NCBI GenBank assembly: GCA_029008615.1
Contig: JAQXJI010000007.1
Coordinates: 62,001 to 126,000 of the forward strand
Reading direction: 5' to 3'
Source: Elusimicrobiota bacterium
GTDB lineage: Bacteria; Elusimicrobiota; Elusimicrobia; Elusimicrobiales; Elusimicrobiaceae
DNA: 64,000 nucleotides
The translations under genes and the position numbers were made by a program. Below are positions 10,298-20,112 of this stretch, in pieces. The stretch's first letter is position 1; each line of letters opens with the position of its first letter. The notes beneath the pieces were generated by a model. It saw only the letters and a program-made list of their open reading frames with translations. It was not told the origin of the DNA and did no database searches.

Positions 10298-12826
10298 ATG
10301 ACAGATAATCTTAACAATAATAATCAGCCAAATCCTCAACAGAAAGTAAAAAACGTTGATTTGTTCGGTAATATAAAACAACGCGACGTCGGCGAAGAAA
10401 TGAAGAAATCTTTTATAGACTACGCTATGAGCGTAATCGTAAGCCGCGCTTTGCCTGACGTAAGGGACGGACTTAAACCGGTTCATCGCCGCATACTTTA
10501 CGCTATGCAGGAAATGGGCCTTAAATACAATAAACCTTTTAAGAAATCGGCCCGTGTAGTCGGTGACGTACTCGGTAAATATCACCCGCACGGCGATACC
10601 GCCGTTTATGACGCTTTGGTTCGTATGGCGCAGGATTTCTCTATGAGGAAAATGCTCGTAAACGGGCAGGGAAACTTCGGTTCGGTCGACGGCGACAGCG
10701 CTGCCGCTATGAGGTACACCGAAGTCCGCCTTCAGGCTATAGCGGACGAACTTTTGGAAGATATTGATAAGGACACTGTAAAATTCGTTCCGAACTACGA
10801 CGGTTCTTTGCAGGAGCCTTCTGTATTGCCCGGCAAAATGCCGCAGCTTTTGGTAAACGGTTCAAACGGTATTGCCGTAGGTATGGCCACTAATATTCCT
10901 ACGCACAACTTGGGCGAAATTTGCGAAGGCATTATAGCTTTAATCAAAAACCCGGCCATTACCACTAAAGAAATGATGCAAATCGTAAAAGGGCCGGATT
11001 TCCCTACCGGCGGTATTTTGCGCGGTACAAAAGGCGTATTTGATTACTTTGAAACCGGCAAAGGTTCCTTAAAAATACAGGCCAAAGCCGAAATTGAAGA
11101 AATGAAAGGCGGCAGGGAATCTATTATCGTTACGGAAATACCTTATCAGGTAAATAAAACCAATTTGATTGAAACGATAGCAGGGCTCGTCAAAGATAAA
11201 AAAATTATGGAAATTTCCGATATCCGCGACGAATCCGACCGCAGAGGTATGCGCCTTGTAATAGAGCTTAAACGCGACGCAAACGGCCAGGTGGTTTTAA
11301 ATCAGCTTTACAAACACACCCAGTTGCAGACTTCTTTCAGCGTAAATATGCTTGCCATCGTAGACGGTAAACCGCGTATTTTGGGCATTAAAGAAGCTAT
11401 GCGCCAATATGTAAAGCACCGCCAGGAAGTTATAACAAACCGCACCCGCTTTGATTTAAACAAAGCGTTAAAACGCGAACACGTTTTGGAAGGTTTGCTT
11501 GTTGCCATAGCCAATATGGACGAAGTGGTAAGCATTATCAGAAATTCCAAAGATGCGGCGGAAGCAAAGCTTAATTTGATGAAGCGCTTTAATTTAAGCG
11601 AAGCCCAAACCCAAGCCATTTTGGATATGAGGCTCCACCAACTTACGCAGCTTTCTTCAATAGCTATTGAGCAGGAACAAAAAGATTTAATGGCTTTAAT
11701 CAAAGAATTGCAGGATATTTTGGGTTCGCCTCAACGCGTACTTGATATTATCGTTGAAGAGCTCAGCTCAATGAAGAAAAACTACGCCGACCCGAGAAGA
11801 ACTGAAATATCCAATGAAATTTCCGATTTCTCAATAGAAGATTTAATTGAAGAGCAGGAAGTCGTTATAACGCTTTCAAACGACGGTTACGCAAAAAGAA
11901 TCCCGCTTGACACTTATAAATCCCAAAACAGAGGCGGAAAGGGCATAATCGGCGGAAAAACGAAAGAAGAAGATTTTATCGAACATCTTTTCGTAACGTC
12001 CAGCCATTCCACCATACTTATGTTTACCAACAGGGGCAGAGTGTTTGCTCTAAAAGCTTTTGAGATACCGGAAGGCAACCGGCAGTCAAAGGGCAAAGCC
12101 ATAGTAAACTTGCTGCAAATTACCGGTCAGGAAAAAGTTACTTCTGCCATAGCTTTTAGGGATTTTGATCCTAAAAACTCCGGCGAAACTTACCTTACGA
12201 TGTGCACCAGAATGGGTACTATCAAGAGGGTTGAACTTTGCGAATTTGCAAATATCAGAAGAACCGGCATTATAGCCATAGGCCTTGAAGAAAGCGACGT
12301 CCTCGTTTCCGTACAGGAAACCCACGGCAAGAGCGATATCATAATCGCCACCAAGAACGGCAAATCCATAAGATTTGATGAGAACCAAGTCCGCGCTATG
12401 GGCAGAACAGCCAAAGGCGTAAGAGGCATAAAACTTGCGCAGGGCGACAACGTCATAGGTATGGAACAGGCCGAAAAAGAAGGCGAACAGCCCGACGTAC
12501 TTTCCGTATGCGAAAACGGTTACGGCAAACGCACCGCTTTCAGCGAATACAGAACGCAGAACAGAGGCGGCAGCGGCGTAATCACGATTAAGACCACACA
12601 GAGAAACGGCTGCGTCGCGGGTATAAAACTCGTAGACGAAAGTAAAGACCTTATGGTAATAACCGAAAAGGGTATGGCCATAAGAATCCGCTGCGAGGAA
12701 ATCCGCTCCGTCGGCAGAAACGCGCAGGGTGTAAGACTTGTCAGATTGGATGAAAACGACAAAATCTCCCGCGTTGCTCCCGTAGTAAAAGAAGAAGAGG
12801 AAAAGGCGGAGGGAGAAGAAAAATAA
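10298..12826 (+). CDS. gyrA: DNA gyrase subunit A
   Basis: 842 residues. The breakage-reunion domain includes [12 protein letters not shown], the quinolone-determining [25 protein letters not shown] (Thr at the E. coli Ser83 position, Asp kept at 87), and catalytic Tyr in [10 protein letters not shown]. The C-terminal beta-pinwheel holds a GyrA box as SQNRGGKG near residue 545 (usual QRRGGKG) and the related QNRGGSG later. This box indicates gyrase, not topoisomerase IV. The tail is acidic ([11 protein letters not shown]). The gene follows gyrB by 11 bases with AAGGAG before the ATG. Confidence 0.98.
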   Translation: MTDNLNNNNQPNPQQKVKNVDLFGNIKQRDVGEEMKKSFIDYAMSVIVSRALPDVRDGLKPVHRRILYAMQEMGLKYNKPFKKSARVVGDVLGKYHPHGDTAVYDALVRMAQDFSMRKMLVNGQGNFGSVDGDSAAAMRYTEVRLQAIADELLEDIDKDTVKFVPNYDGSLQEPSVLPGKMPQLLVNGSNGIAVGMATNIPTHNLGEICEGIIALIKNPAITTKEMMQIVKGPDFPTGGILRGTKGVFDYFETGKGSLKIQAKAEIEEMKGGRESIIVTEIPYQVNKTNLIETIAGLVKDKKIMEISDIRDESDRRGMRLVIELKRDANGQVVLNQLYKHTQLQTSFSVNMLAIVDGKPRILGIKEAMRQYVKHRQEVITNRTRFDLNKALKREHVLEGLLVAIANMDEVVSIIRNSKDAAEAKLNLMKRFNLSEAQTQAILDMRLHQLTQLSSIAIEQEQKDLMALIKELQDILGSPQRVLDIIVEELSSMKKNYADPRRTEISNEISDFSIEDLIEEQEVVITLSNDGYAKRIPLDTYKSQNRGGKGIIGGKTKEEDFIEHLFVTSSHSTILMFTNRGRVFALKAFEIPEGNRQSKGKAIVNLLQITGQEKVTSAIAFRDFDPKNSGETYLTMCTRMGTIKRVELCEFANIRRTGIIAIGLEESDVLVSVQETHGKSDIIIATKNGKSIRFDENQVRAMGRTAKGVRGIKLAQGDNVIGMEQAEKEGEQPDVLSVCENGYGKRTAFSEYRTQNRGGSGVITIKTTQRNGCVAGIKLVDESKDLMVITEKGMAIRIRCEEIRSVGRNAQGVRLVRLDENDKISRVAPVVKEEEEKAEGEEK

Positions 12827-12848
12827 ATTTAACCTAGCTGGTTAAGTG

Positions 12849-12876
12849 AAAGCCCCGGTTTTCGCCGGGGCTTTTT
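12849..12876 (+). terminator. Terminator after gyrA
   Basis: AAAGCCCCGG / CCGGGGCTTT with a TTTTCG loop and T run. It lies between convergent gyrA and trpB; the opposite strand has only a short T tract, so trpB may share it weakly. Confidence 0.85.
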
Positions 12877-12901
12877 ATTGTTTAATTTTTGTTGAACGGA
12901 T

Positions 12902-14110
12902 TTATATTTCAGTTCCGTAATGCTCGGTTATAAAGTCTATATCTTTATCGCCTCGCCCGGATAAATTCACCAAGATATTTTTATCTTTCGGCATAATTTT
13001 TGCCAGTTTTAAAGCGTAAGCCACCGCGTGTGAGCTTTCAAGCGCGGGGATAATTCCGTCGCTTTTGCAAAGAGTGTAAAAAGCTTTTAAAGCTTCTTCA
13101 TCGGTTACGGCATCATATTTTACGCGGCCGGAAGCTTTTAAAAATGCGTGTTCGGGCCCTATGCCGGGATAGTCCAAGCCGCTGGCTATTGAATATACCG
13201 GCGCGGGGGAACCGTCTTCGTTTTGCAAAACAAGGGATTTAAATCCGTGTAAAATGCCGTCTTTGCCGTAACGAGCGGTGGCGGCGTTCTGCCCGATTCC
13301 GCAGCCCTTTCCCAAAGATTCCACTCCGTAAAGCTTTACGGAATTATCATTTAAAAAGGCAGAAAATATGCCTATGGCGTTGCTTCCACCGCCAACGCAG
13401 GCCGCTACGGCATCTGGCAGCCGGCCGGTAAGCTCAAAGATTTGCTCTTTTGCTTCCGCGCCGATAATGCTTTGGAAATCTCTTACTACGGTAGGAAAAG
13501 GATGCGGCCCCACTACCGTTCCTATACAATAAAGGGTATTATCCAAATCCCGCATATAGGCCTGAAATGCGCTGTCTACGGCTTCTTTTAAAGATTTTTG
13601 GCCGAAAGTTACTGGTACTATTTTGGCGCCGAGCAGCTTCATTCTTATTACGTTGGGCCGTTCTTTTTTTATATCCGTTTCGCCCATATGTATTTCACAT
13701 TCAAGGCCGAAGTATGCCGCCGCGGTTGCCAAAGCCACTCCGTGCTGTCCCGCACCCGTTTCGGCAAGAAGCTTCTTTTTGCCTAGTTTCTTTGCCAACA
13801 GGGCTTCGCCCATACAATGATTCAATTTATGAGCGCCGGTATGGTTTAAATCTTCGCGTTTTAGATAGATTTTTGCTCCGCCGGTTATTTTGTTAAGCCC
13901 TTTTGCCAAAGTTATCGGCGTGGGACGGCCCTGATAATGTTTGCGTATATAAGAAAGTTCTTTGGTAAATTCTTCGCTGTTTTTAAGTTCTTTATAAACC
14001 TCGGCTATTTTATCGGTTTCCTTTTTAAGTTCCGCCGGAATAAAAGAACCGCCGTACGCGCCGAAAAAACCCTCTTCGTTTGAATTTTGTTTATTTAAAT
14101 TATTTGTCAT
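12902..14110 (-). CDS. trpB: Tryptophan synthase beta subunit, solitary
   Basis: 402 residues, normal TrpB1-type length. It joins serine and indole to make tryptophan using PLP. The PLP lysine is in HTGAHKLNH (usual HKINN), with [10 protein letters not shown], the phosphate loop GGGSNAIG and the SGRGDKD end. No trpA or other trp gene is adjacent, so it either pairs with TrpA encoded elsewhere or salvages indole. Its AGAGGATATT ribosome site is preceded by a leader peptide with two adjacent Trp codons and attenuator-like hairpins, so expression is probably set by charged tRNA-Trp. Convergent with gyrA. Confidence 0.97.
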   Translation of the reverse strand: MTNNLNKQNSNEEGFFGAYGGSFIPAELKKETDKIAEVYKELKNSEEFTKELSYIRKHYQGRPTPITLAKGLNKITGGAKIYLKREDLNHTGAHKLNHCMGEALLAKKLGKKKLLAETGAGQHGVALATAAAYFGLECEIHMGETDIKKERPNVIRMKLLGAKIVPVTFGQKSLKEAVDSAFQAYMRDLDNTLYCIGTVVGPHPFPTVVRDFQSIIGAEAKEQIFELTGRLPDAVAACVGGGSNAIGIFSAFLNDNSVKLYGVESLGKGCGIGQNAATARYGKDGILHGFKSLVLQNEDGSPAPVYSIASGLDYPGIGPEHAFLKASGRVKYDAVTDEEALKAFYTLCKSDGIIPALESSHAVAYALKLAKIMPKDKNILVNLSGRGDKDIDFITEHYGTEI

Positions 14111-14141
14111 AATATCCTCTGTTTTTAAAATATAAGTAAGA

Positions 14142-14217
14142 CCGCGGTTTATGCCCGCGGCGAAAAGAAAATACGGAATACTGTCGTTAAATTGAAAAAT
14201 AAGCGGCGCTCAGCGCC
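14142..14217 (-). promoter_or_regulatory. trp-type transcription attenuator upstream of trpB
   Basis: Two hairpins follow the leader Trp codons on the minus strand. GGCGC-TGA-GCGCC (14205-14217) has the leader stop codon in its loop. CCGCGG-7 nt-CCGCGG (14142-14160) is followed by TCTTACTTATATTTT and lies about 31 bases before the trpB ATG; it is the candidate terminator. A third small hairpin, CACCA-TCCTC-TGGTG (14217-14231), spans the Trp codons. A ribosome stalled at TGGTGG would cover the 5' arm of the stop-codon hairpin and free its CCGC-containing arm to contact GCGG of the terminator. That alternative pairing is short (4 bp), so the switch mechanism is inference. Confidence 0.65.
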
Positions 14218-14275
14218 ACCAGAGGATGGTGTTGAAAGAAGAAAAAATGTTTTGTTTAACGGATAATTCTTCCAT
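14210..14275 (-). CDS. trpL: trp leader peptide with tandem Trp codons
   Basis: A 21-codon ORF missing from the ORF track. It ends ...NTILWWR followed by TGA. Two consecutive TGG codons sit three codons before the stop in a short peptide directly upstream of trpB, the hallmark of ribosome-mediated trp attenuation as known from enteric trpL. The ATG is six bases after a TATACT -10 hexamer, and no Shine-Dalgarno is visible, so the mRNA may begin at or very near this ATG (leaderless). Downstream hairpins complete the attenuator. The peptide itself needs no function beyond being translated. Confidence 0.72.
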   Translation of the reverse strand: MEELSVKQNIFSSFNTILWWR

Positions 14276-14281
14276 AATCAA

Positions 14282-14290
14282 AGTATATCA
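14282..14290 (-). promoter_or_regulatory. Extended -10 promoter of trpL-trpB
   Basis: Minus strand TGATATACT, an extended -10, ends six bases before the trpL ATG. No good -35 lies at 16-18 bases; an A-rich tract occupies that place. The remaining bases to nusB (14291-14438) are AT-rich and hold TATAAT at 14401-14406, a probable nusB -10, and no other evident feature. Confidence 0.6.
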
Positions 14291-14438
14291 TTTTTGTTTT
14301 TTTTGAACAGTATCAAAACGGATATTGATTTAAAGGCTAAAAAATTTTAAAGTTACTTTAATAAGCCGGTGCTTTAAATTTTTTTATTTGATAAAATCTA
14401 TATAATAGACGTAAAATTTAATGATTTCGGGATGAATT

Positions 14439-14858
14439 ATGAGCAAAAGACGCCTTGCCAGAGAGTATGCTTTGCAAACGCTTTACTATTATGATACGGG
14501 GAAGTTTTCAAAAGACGACAGCACGATGTTTGTAAACGGTTTTTATGAGAATTTGGACGAAGACACCTTCGCTTTTTGCAAAGATTTGGCTTTGGGCGCA
14601 ATAGCCAATTTGCCCGAGATAGATAAAATTCTGGCTTTAAAAGCAAAAAATTGGGCCGTTGACAGAATGTCTGCGGTTGACCGCTCGATACTGCGTATGG
14701 CTACTTACGAAATCGCTTTCAGTGAAGATAATGCCCCTATCGCCGCGATCATTGATGAAGCCATAGAACTGGCAAAAAAATATTCCACGGAAAATTCCGG
14801 CAAATTTATAAACGGTCTTCTCGACCAAATTAAAACTGAGCGCAAAAATGGAAATTAA
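14439..14858 (+). CDS. nusB: Transcription antitermination protein NusB
   Basis: 139 residues, all-helical NusB fold. It begins SKRRLAREYALQTLYYYD and contains WAVDRMSAVDRSILRMATYEI and PIAAIIDEAIELAKKY...KFINGLLD, the conserved core helices. With NusE (S10), NusA and NusG it assembles on boxA RNA to prevent premature termination in rRNA operons. Its 3' end overlaps ligA by 11 bases. A TATAAT at 14401-14406 is the likely promoter -10. Confidence 0.96.
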   Translation: MSKRRLAREYALQTLYYYDTGKFSKDDSTMFVNGFYENLDEDTFAFCKDLALGAIANLPEIDKILALKAKNWAVDRMSAVDRSILRMATYEIAFSEDNAPIAAIIDEAIELAKKYSTENSGKFINGLLDQIKTERKNGN

Positions 14859-16830
14859 GCAGGAAATCGACCGCTTAAAACAACTTATCGCTTATCATAA
14901 TAACCGCTATTACGATTTGGACTCGCCCGAAATATCGGATTATGAGTATGACAAACTTTATGCGCGCCTAAAAGAACTTGAAGAACAAAACCCGCAATTT
15001 GCTTCGTCCGACAGCCCAACCCTTAAAATAGGCGGCAAAGCTGCGTCTTCCTTCGCACCGTATACGCATCTTGCCCCGATGATGTCTTTGGACAATACTT
15101 ACAACGCCGATGAAATAAGAGAATGGTACGAAAGAACATCTTCCGCTTTGGGGCTGCGCGATTTTGAAATGGTGGTGGAAACCAAAATAGACGGTGTTTC
15201 CTGTTCCCTTACTTACAAAGACGGTATTTTGATTAACGCGGCTACGCGCGGCGACGGCAAAACGGGCGAGAATATTACCGCCAATATCAAAACATTAAAA
15301 TGTATTCCGCATAAACTTGCCTGTCCTATAAACGGCATTGTGGAAATCCGCGGTGAAGTTTTTATCGCTAAAGAAGATTTAATAAAATTGAACGAACGCC
15401 AACAGGAGGAGGGCCTTGTTCCTTTTGCCAATGCGCGTAATGTGGCGGCCGGTTCCATAAGGCAGAAAGATCCGGCGGTAACGGCTTCGCGCCCTTTAAG
15501 TTTTTATGTTCACAGCTACGGATGGGGCGATATCGGCGCGTCGAGTTTTACCGATTTTATAAATAAATGCCAAGAATGCGGCTTGCCTGTTTCCCCCGTC
15601 AGAAAAGTTTTTACCGATATAGAAGAAGTTATAAAATTTTATGAAGATTTTGCCAAAGGGCTTCACGCATTGCCTTATGACGCCGACGGATTGGTAATAA
15701 AAGTAAATTCTTTTGAACTTCAAAAAAAATTGGGCGTTACGGCAAAAAGTCCGCGTTGGGCGGAAGCTTTTAAATATCCGGCCCAACAATGTGAAACGAT
15801 TGTAAAAAACATCAGCTTTTCCGTAGGCCGCACCGGCGTAGTTACTCCGGTGGCCGAACTTGAGCCCGTCAAATGCGCCGGTGTTGTGATATCTTCGGCG
15901 ACTTTGCATAATTTTGACGAAGTCGCCCGCTTGGGCGTTAAAATCGGCGACGGCGTTATCGTTGAAAGAGCGGGCGAAGTTATCCCGAAAGTGATAAAAG
16001 TGGTAAAGAGCTCTCCAAACGCGCAAGCCGTTGCGGAACCGAAAGTTTGCCCGGTGTGCTCCGGGGAACTTTTTAGGGAAGAGGGCGAAGTCGCCCTGCG
16101 CTGTATAAACCCTAATTGCCCCGCCCAAATTAAGGCCAGAGTGCAGCATTACGCTTCCCGGGAGGCTATGGATATTGACGGCCTGGGCGAAATCGCTGTG
16201 GATCAGCTTGTAAGATACGGCGCGATTAAAAAACTTTCCGATATTTATAATCTTACTTTGTTTGATTTGATGGCTTTAAACTCTTGCAGAGATAAAAAAG
16301 CCGATAATCTGTTAAATGCGATAGAATCTTCCAAAAAAAGGCCTTTGGGTAAGTTTATTTACGCTTTGGGAATAAGGCACGTCGGCGCAAAAACAGCCGA
16401 TTTGCTGGCTTCGGAGTTCGGTACTGCGGAAAAACTTGCGGCCGCGTCTTTACCAGAGTTGGAAAGAATAGAGGAAATCGGCCCGGTTATAGCCAAAGAA
16501 ATATATGATTTTTTTGCTTCGGAAGAAGTTAAGAAAGAACTTAATTCCTTCCGTCTTTACGGGGTTAACCCTCTGCCGGCCCCGGCAAAAAAAGAGGGCG
16601 GCCCTTTAAGCGGGAAAACATTTGTTTTTACCGGCGAGCTTAAAACGATGTCGCGTTCAGAAGCCGAAGCTTTGGCCAAAGCCAACGGCGCGAAGACTTC
16701 AGGCTCGGTTTCTTCAAAAACTTATGCGGTGGTGGCGGGCGCTGAAGCCGGGAGCAAACTTAAAAAAGCGGAAACTTTAGGCATAAAAATAATGAACGAA
16801 GAAGAGTTTTTGGCTTTACTCAAAAGCTGA
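14848..16830 (+). CDS. ligA: NAD-dependent DNA ligase
   Basis: 660 residues, standard length. The Ia domain (YHNNRYYDLDSPEISDYEYD) binds NMN, and the adenylated lysine is in ETKIDGVS near residue 115. OB-fold, then a four-Cys zinc finger CPVCSGEL...CINPNCPAQ near 400-425, helix-hairpin-helix repeats, and a C-terminal BRCT domain from about 585 (LSGKTFVFTGEL). It seals nicks during replication and repair. The start overlaps nusB, suggesting coupled translation. Intergenic 16831-16970 after it holds TATAAT at 16924, the likely glmU -10. Confidence 0.98.
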   Translation: MEIKQEIDRLKQLIAYHNNRYYDLDSPEISDYEYDKLYARLKELEEQNPQFASSDSPTLKIGGKAASSFAPYTHLAPMMSLDNTYNADEIREWYERTSSALGLRDFEMVVETKIDGVSCSLTYKDGILINAATRGDGKTGENITANIKTLKCIPHKLACPINGIVEIRGEVFIAKEDLIKLNERQQEEGLVPFANARNVAAGSIRQKDPAVTASRPLSFYVHSYGWGDIGASSFTDFINKCQECGLPVSPVRKVFTDIEEVIKFYEDFAKGLHALPYDADGLVIKVNSFELQKKLGVTAKSPRWAEAFKYPAQQCETIVKNISFSVGRTGVVTPVAELEPVKCAGVVISSATLHNFDEVARLGVKIGDGVIVERAGEVIPKVIKVVKSSPNAQAVAEPKVCPVCSGELFREEGEVALRCINPNCPAQIKARVQHYASREAMDIDGLGEIAVDQLVRYGAIKKLSDIYNLTLFDLMALNSCRDKKADNLLNAIESSKKRPLGKFIYALGIRHVGAKTADLLASEFGTAEKLAAASLPELERIEEIGPVIAKEIYDFFASEEVKKELNSFRLYGVNPLPAPAKKEGGPLSGKTFVFTGELKTMSRSEAEALAKANGAKTSGSVSSKTYAVVAGAEAGSKLKKAETLGIKIMNEEEFLALLKS

Positions 16831-16970
16831 AAATCCCAGGGAATTTTACCAGCGTGTTTTGCTTTTTGCCGTTTATTTCCGTTAGAAATATTCCTTTAAT
16901 CCCCAAAAGGCTTCCCAGTTTTGTATAATATATAAAGTAGTAAAGATTCTACGGCAAGAGTAAAGGAAAT

Positions 16971-18365
16971 ATGGTAGCCAAAAAAAATCTGTGCGTGCTG
17001 ATACTCGCAGGGGGTAAAGGCACGAGAATGAAGTCATCTCTCCCTAAACCGTTGCATAATATTTGCGGCGGGCCCATACTTTCGCACATACTTAAAACGG
17101 CGCAAAAACTTAAACCCGCCGCCATAGGCGTGCTTACCGGGCATCAGTCTGAACTTTTAAAACAGACGGTTAAAGACAATCTTGAAAGCTGGGGCATAAA
17201 AACCCCGGTGGAATTTTTATTGCAAAAAGAACTTACCGGCAGCGGTACGGCCGTTAAGGATTCAATCCCTTTTATCAAAAAATACGACAGAGTTTTAATC
17301 CTTGCCGGGGACGCGCCTTTGGTGCAAGCCGATACACTTAAAAATTTGATTAAAACGCACGAGGCTAAAAAGGCTTCCTGTACGGTTTTTACCGTTACTA
17401 TTGAAAACCCTTACGGTTACGGGCGCATAGTTAAAGCGGAAGACGGATCTTTTAATAAAATAGTCGAGCAAAGCGAAGCCGACGTTAAAACCGCGGCTAT
17501 AAAAGAAGTCAATTCCGGTATGTATATTTTTGATACGGCTCCGCTTATAAAAATGCTTGCGCTGCTGCGTCCGCAGGGCGTCAAGAAAGAATATTATCTT
17601 ACCGACACTTTGGGCTTTTTAAAACAGAACTCTTACGGGGTGGAGGTTTTCAACGCGGAGGATTTTACTGAAGCTATGGGCATAAATTCCAAAAAGCAGC
17701 TTGCGGAGGCCGCAAAAATAATGCGCGCCAAAATAAACGATAAATTTATGGAAGAAGGCGTAACTTTCGTCAATCCGGAAGTTACTTATATTGACCCGGA
17801 AGTCAAAATCGGCGCGGACAGCACCGTTTATCCGAACTGCCATATACAGGGTAAAACCGTAATCGGCAAAAATTGCATAATAGGCCCTGATTGCTGGATA
17901 GAAAATTCCAAAATAGAAGACGGTGCGCTGATAAAAAGCGGCAGTTATATCACGGATTCCACCGTCGGCAAAAATTGCCAGGTCGGCCCGTATGCCCATT
18001 TAAGGCCTATGGCCGTTTTGAAAGAGGGCGCAAAAGTAGGCAATTATGTGGAAATTAAAAAAGCAGTTATAGGCAAAGGCTCCAAGGTGTCGCATCTTAC
18101 TTATATAGGCGATACCGATATGGGCGCGAAGGTCAATATCGGTGCCGGGACCATCACTTGCAATTACGACGGTGTAAATAAATTTAAAACCGTCATAGGC
18201 GATGAAGTTTTTGTAGGTTCCAATACGAATTTTGTTGCACCCGTTAAAATAGGCCGCGGCGCGAAAATCGGCGCGGGCTCTACCATAACGGAAGACGTAC
18301 CTTCCGCGGTTTTGGCAATCGCCAGAGCCAGGCAGGTAAATTTAAACAAAAAGAAAGGAAAATAA
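16971..18365 (+). CDS. glmU: Bifunctional UDP-GlcNAc pyrophosphorylase / GlcN-1-P acetyltransferase
   Basis: 464 residues, the full bifunctional length. The N-terminal uridylyltransferase has the nucleotide loop LILAGGKGTRMKSSLPKPLH and AGDAPLV. The C-terminal left-handed beta-helix shows hexapeptide repeats from about residue 265 (VKIGADSTVYPNCHIQGKTVIGKNC), with catalytic region NYVEIKKA and GAGTITCNYDGVNK. It makes UDP-GlcNAc for peptidoglycan and lipid A. AAAGGA is close to the ATG. prs follows by three bases, a frequent glmU-prs-rplY-pth arrangement also seen here. Confidence 0.98.
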   Translation: MVAKKNLCVLILAGGKGTRMKSSLPKPLHNICGGPILSHILKTAQKLKPAAIGVLTGHQSELLKQTVKDNLESWGIKTPVEFLLQKELTGSGTAVKDSIPFIKKYDRVLILAGDAPLVQADTLKNLIKTHEAKKASCTVFTVTIENPYGYGRIVKAEDGSFNKIVEQSEADVKTAAIKEVNSGMYIFDTAPLIKMLALLRPQGVKKEYYLTDTLGFLKQNSYGVEVFNAEDFTEAMGINSKKQLAEAAKIMRAKINDKFMEEGVTFVNPEVTYIDPEVKIGADSTVYPNCHIQGKTVIGKNCIIGPDCWIENSKIEDGALIKSGSYITDSTVGKNCQVGPYAHLRPMAVLKEGAKVGNYVEIKKAVIGKGSKVSHLTYIGDTDMGAKVNIGAGTITCNYDGVNKFKTVIGDEVFVGSNTNFVAPVKIGRGAKIGAGSTITEDVPSAVLAIARARQVNLNKKKGK

Positions 18366-18368
18366 AAA

Positions 18369-19319
18369 ATGATACGTTGCCAATGTTCCAGAGATTTAAA
18401 GGTGTTTACCTGCAATGCCAACAGGGCTTTGTCAGAGAAGATAGCCAAGCATTTGGGCAAGGAATTGGGTGCTCTGCGCGTTGACAGATTTGCCGACGGC
18501 GAAGTTGACGTACAAATCTTGGAAAGCGTACGCGGCGCGGATTGCTATATAATCCAGCCGACGTGCTCCCCCGCAAATGAAAATCTTATGGAACTGCTCG
18601 TCGCCATTGACGCGATGCGCCGCGCCAGCGCGGGCCGCATAACGGCGGTTATTCCGTATTTCGGCTATGCCCGCGCCGACAGGAAAAGCAATCCCCGTGT
18701 ACCTATAACGGCAAAGTTGGTTTCCAACCTTATAGCTATGGCGGGTGCGGACAGAGTGATGTCTATGGATTTGCACGCCGGGCAAATACAGGGTTTTTTT
18801 GATATCCCGGTTGACCATCTTAGGGCCCGGGGCGTATTTTTGGAATATTTCCTTAAAAACAAACCTAAAGATTTAGTTATAGTTTCACCCGATGTCGGAG
18901 GCGTGGAACGGGCGAGGAAATTCGCCGCTAAAATGGAGGCGGGGCTTGTAATTATCGATAAACGCCGCCCCAAAAAGAATGAAGCCGTCGTTTACAACGT
19001 AATCGGCGACGTGAAAGACAAAACCGTAATCATTGTTGACGATATCGTCGATACGGCCGGTACGCTTTCCGCCGTAGCCAATAAAGTTAAAGAAAACGGC
19101 GCAAAGAAAATCTATGCAGTATGCACTCACGGCGTACTTTCAAGAGACGGCGTAGATAAAGTGGAACATTCCGCGATAGAAAAATTATTTATTACCGACA
19201 CTTTGCCGGAAAAGCGCAAAGCCAGCGATAAAATACAGGTGCTGAGCATAGCCCATATTTTCGCCGACGCGATAAAGCGCAACCACGACGGCAGTTCCAT
19301 AAGCGAGATGTTCAAATAA
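18369..19319 (+). CDS. prs: Ribose-phosphate pyrophosphokinase
   Basis: 316 residues, class I PRPP synthetase. FADGEVDVQI and the ATP-binding flexible region PYFGYARADRKSN, the metal-binding VMSMDLHAGQIQGFF, and the PRPP loop VIIVDDIVDTAGTL are all present. It makes PRPP from ribose-5-phosphate and ATP for nucleotide, His and Trp synthesis. AGAAAGGAAAAT lies before its ATG within the glmU end. It forms one operon with glmU and probably rplY. Confidence 0.98.
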   Translation: MIRCQCSRDLKVFTCNANRALSEKIAKHLGKELGALRVDRFADGEVDVQILESVRGADCYIIQPTCSPANENLMELLVAIDAMRRASAGRITAVIPYFGYARADRKSNPRVPITAKLVSNLIAMAGADRVMSMDLHAGQIQGFFDIPVDHLRARGVFLEYFLKNKPKDLVIVSPDVGGVERARKFAAKMEAGLVIIDKRRPKKNEAVVYNVIGDVKDKTVIIVDDIVDTAGTLSAVANKVKENGAKKIYAVCTHGVLSRDGVDKVEHSAIEKLFITDTLPEKRKASDKIQVLSIAHIFADAIKRNHDGSSISEMFK

Positions 19320-19366
19320 CGAAGTAAAGATTTCAAATAAACAACAGAAGTTGGAGGAAGTAACAA

Positions 19367-20032
19367 ATGGAAAAAATTAAAGTAACAGCCCAGGCCAGGC
19401 AGAAAGCCGGCGTAAGGGGAGAACTTTCAAAATTAAGAGCAACGAAACAGATTCCGGCCGTAATTTACGGCGCGGATAAAGAACCTGTCAGCATTTCAAT
19501 AGCGGAGAAAGATTTAATCGCCGTACAAAAAGCGGGCGGCAACGTAATAGTTGAAATCACCTTGCCCACCGGCGCGGAACAGGCCATCATTAAGGAAGTG
19601 CAGTATCACGTAGTAAAAGATACGCCGATTCATATTGATTTCCAGAGAGTTTCTATGGATCACGCCATTGAAACTATCGTCCCCGTTGTATTGACCGGCG
19701 AATGCGCTTTTGCCAAAGCCAACGGCGCGATTGTAGACCACGTTTTGCGCGAAGTAACGATTAAATGTCTGCCGGGCGATATCCCGCATCACATTGAAGT
19801 CGATATTACCAATGTAACGCTTGAAAAACATATCTCCGTAGCGGATATTAAAGCCCCTAAAGGCGTAACGATACTAGGCGACGGAGACAGAACGGTTGTC
19901 CACGCGCTTATGCCGAAAGATGAAGCCCCGGCCCCTGCAGCTGCAGCCCCTGCCGCTGACGCAGCCGCCGCTCAGCCCGAACTTTCCGCCACTAAAGGCA
20001 AGAAAGAAGAAGAAGGCGAAGCAAAGAAATAA
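19367..20032 (+). CDS. rplY: 50S ribosomal protein L25 (TL5/CTC family, long form)
   Basis: 221 residues. The N-terminal 5S rRNA-binding domain (ARQKAGVRGELSKLRATKQIPAVIYG) is followed by the CTC C-terminal beta domain (VVLTGECAFAKANGAIVDH...VTIKCLPGDIPHHIEVDI). A low-complexity tail of Ala and Pro, then Lys and Glu, closes the protein. It binds 5S rRNA in the large subunit and in some species responds to stress. GGAGG lies nine bases upstream. It precedes a terminator and pth. Confidence 0.95.
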   Translation: MEKIKVTAQARQKAGVRGELSKLRATKQIPAVIYGADKEPVSISIAEKDLIAVQKAGGNVIVEITLPTGAEQAIIKEVQYHVVKDTPIHIDFQRVSMDHAIETIVPVVLTGECAFAKANGAIVDHVLREVTIKCLPGDIPHHIEVDITNVTLEKHISVADIKAPKGVTILGDGDRTVVHALMPKDEAPAPAAAAPAADAAAAQPELSATKGKKEEEGEAKK

Positions 20033-20046
20033 GTTTGTGTTTAATT

Positions 20047-20074
20047 GGGGCGCAATAATATGCGCCCCTTTTTT
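20047..20074 (+). terminator. Terminator after rplY
   Basis: GGGGCGCA / TGCGCCCC around ATAATA, followed by seven T. It separates rplY from pth, which may then need its own promoter or read-through. Confidence 0.85.
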
Positions 20075-20112
20075 ATGGACAGTATTTAGCTTAATCAGCA
20101 GATTTAGAATTT

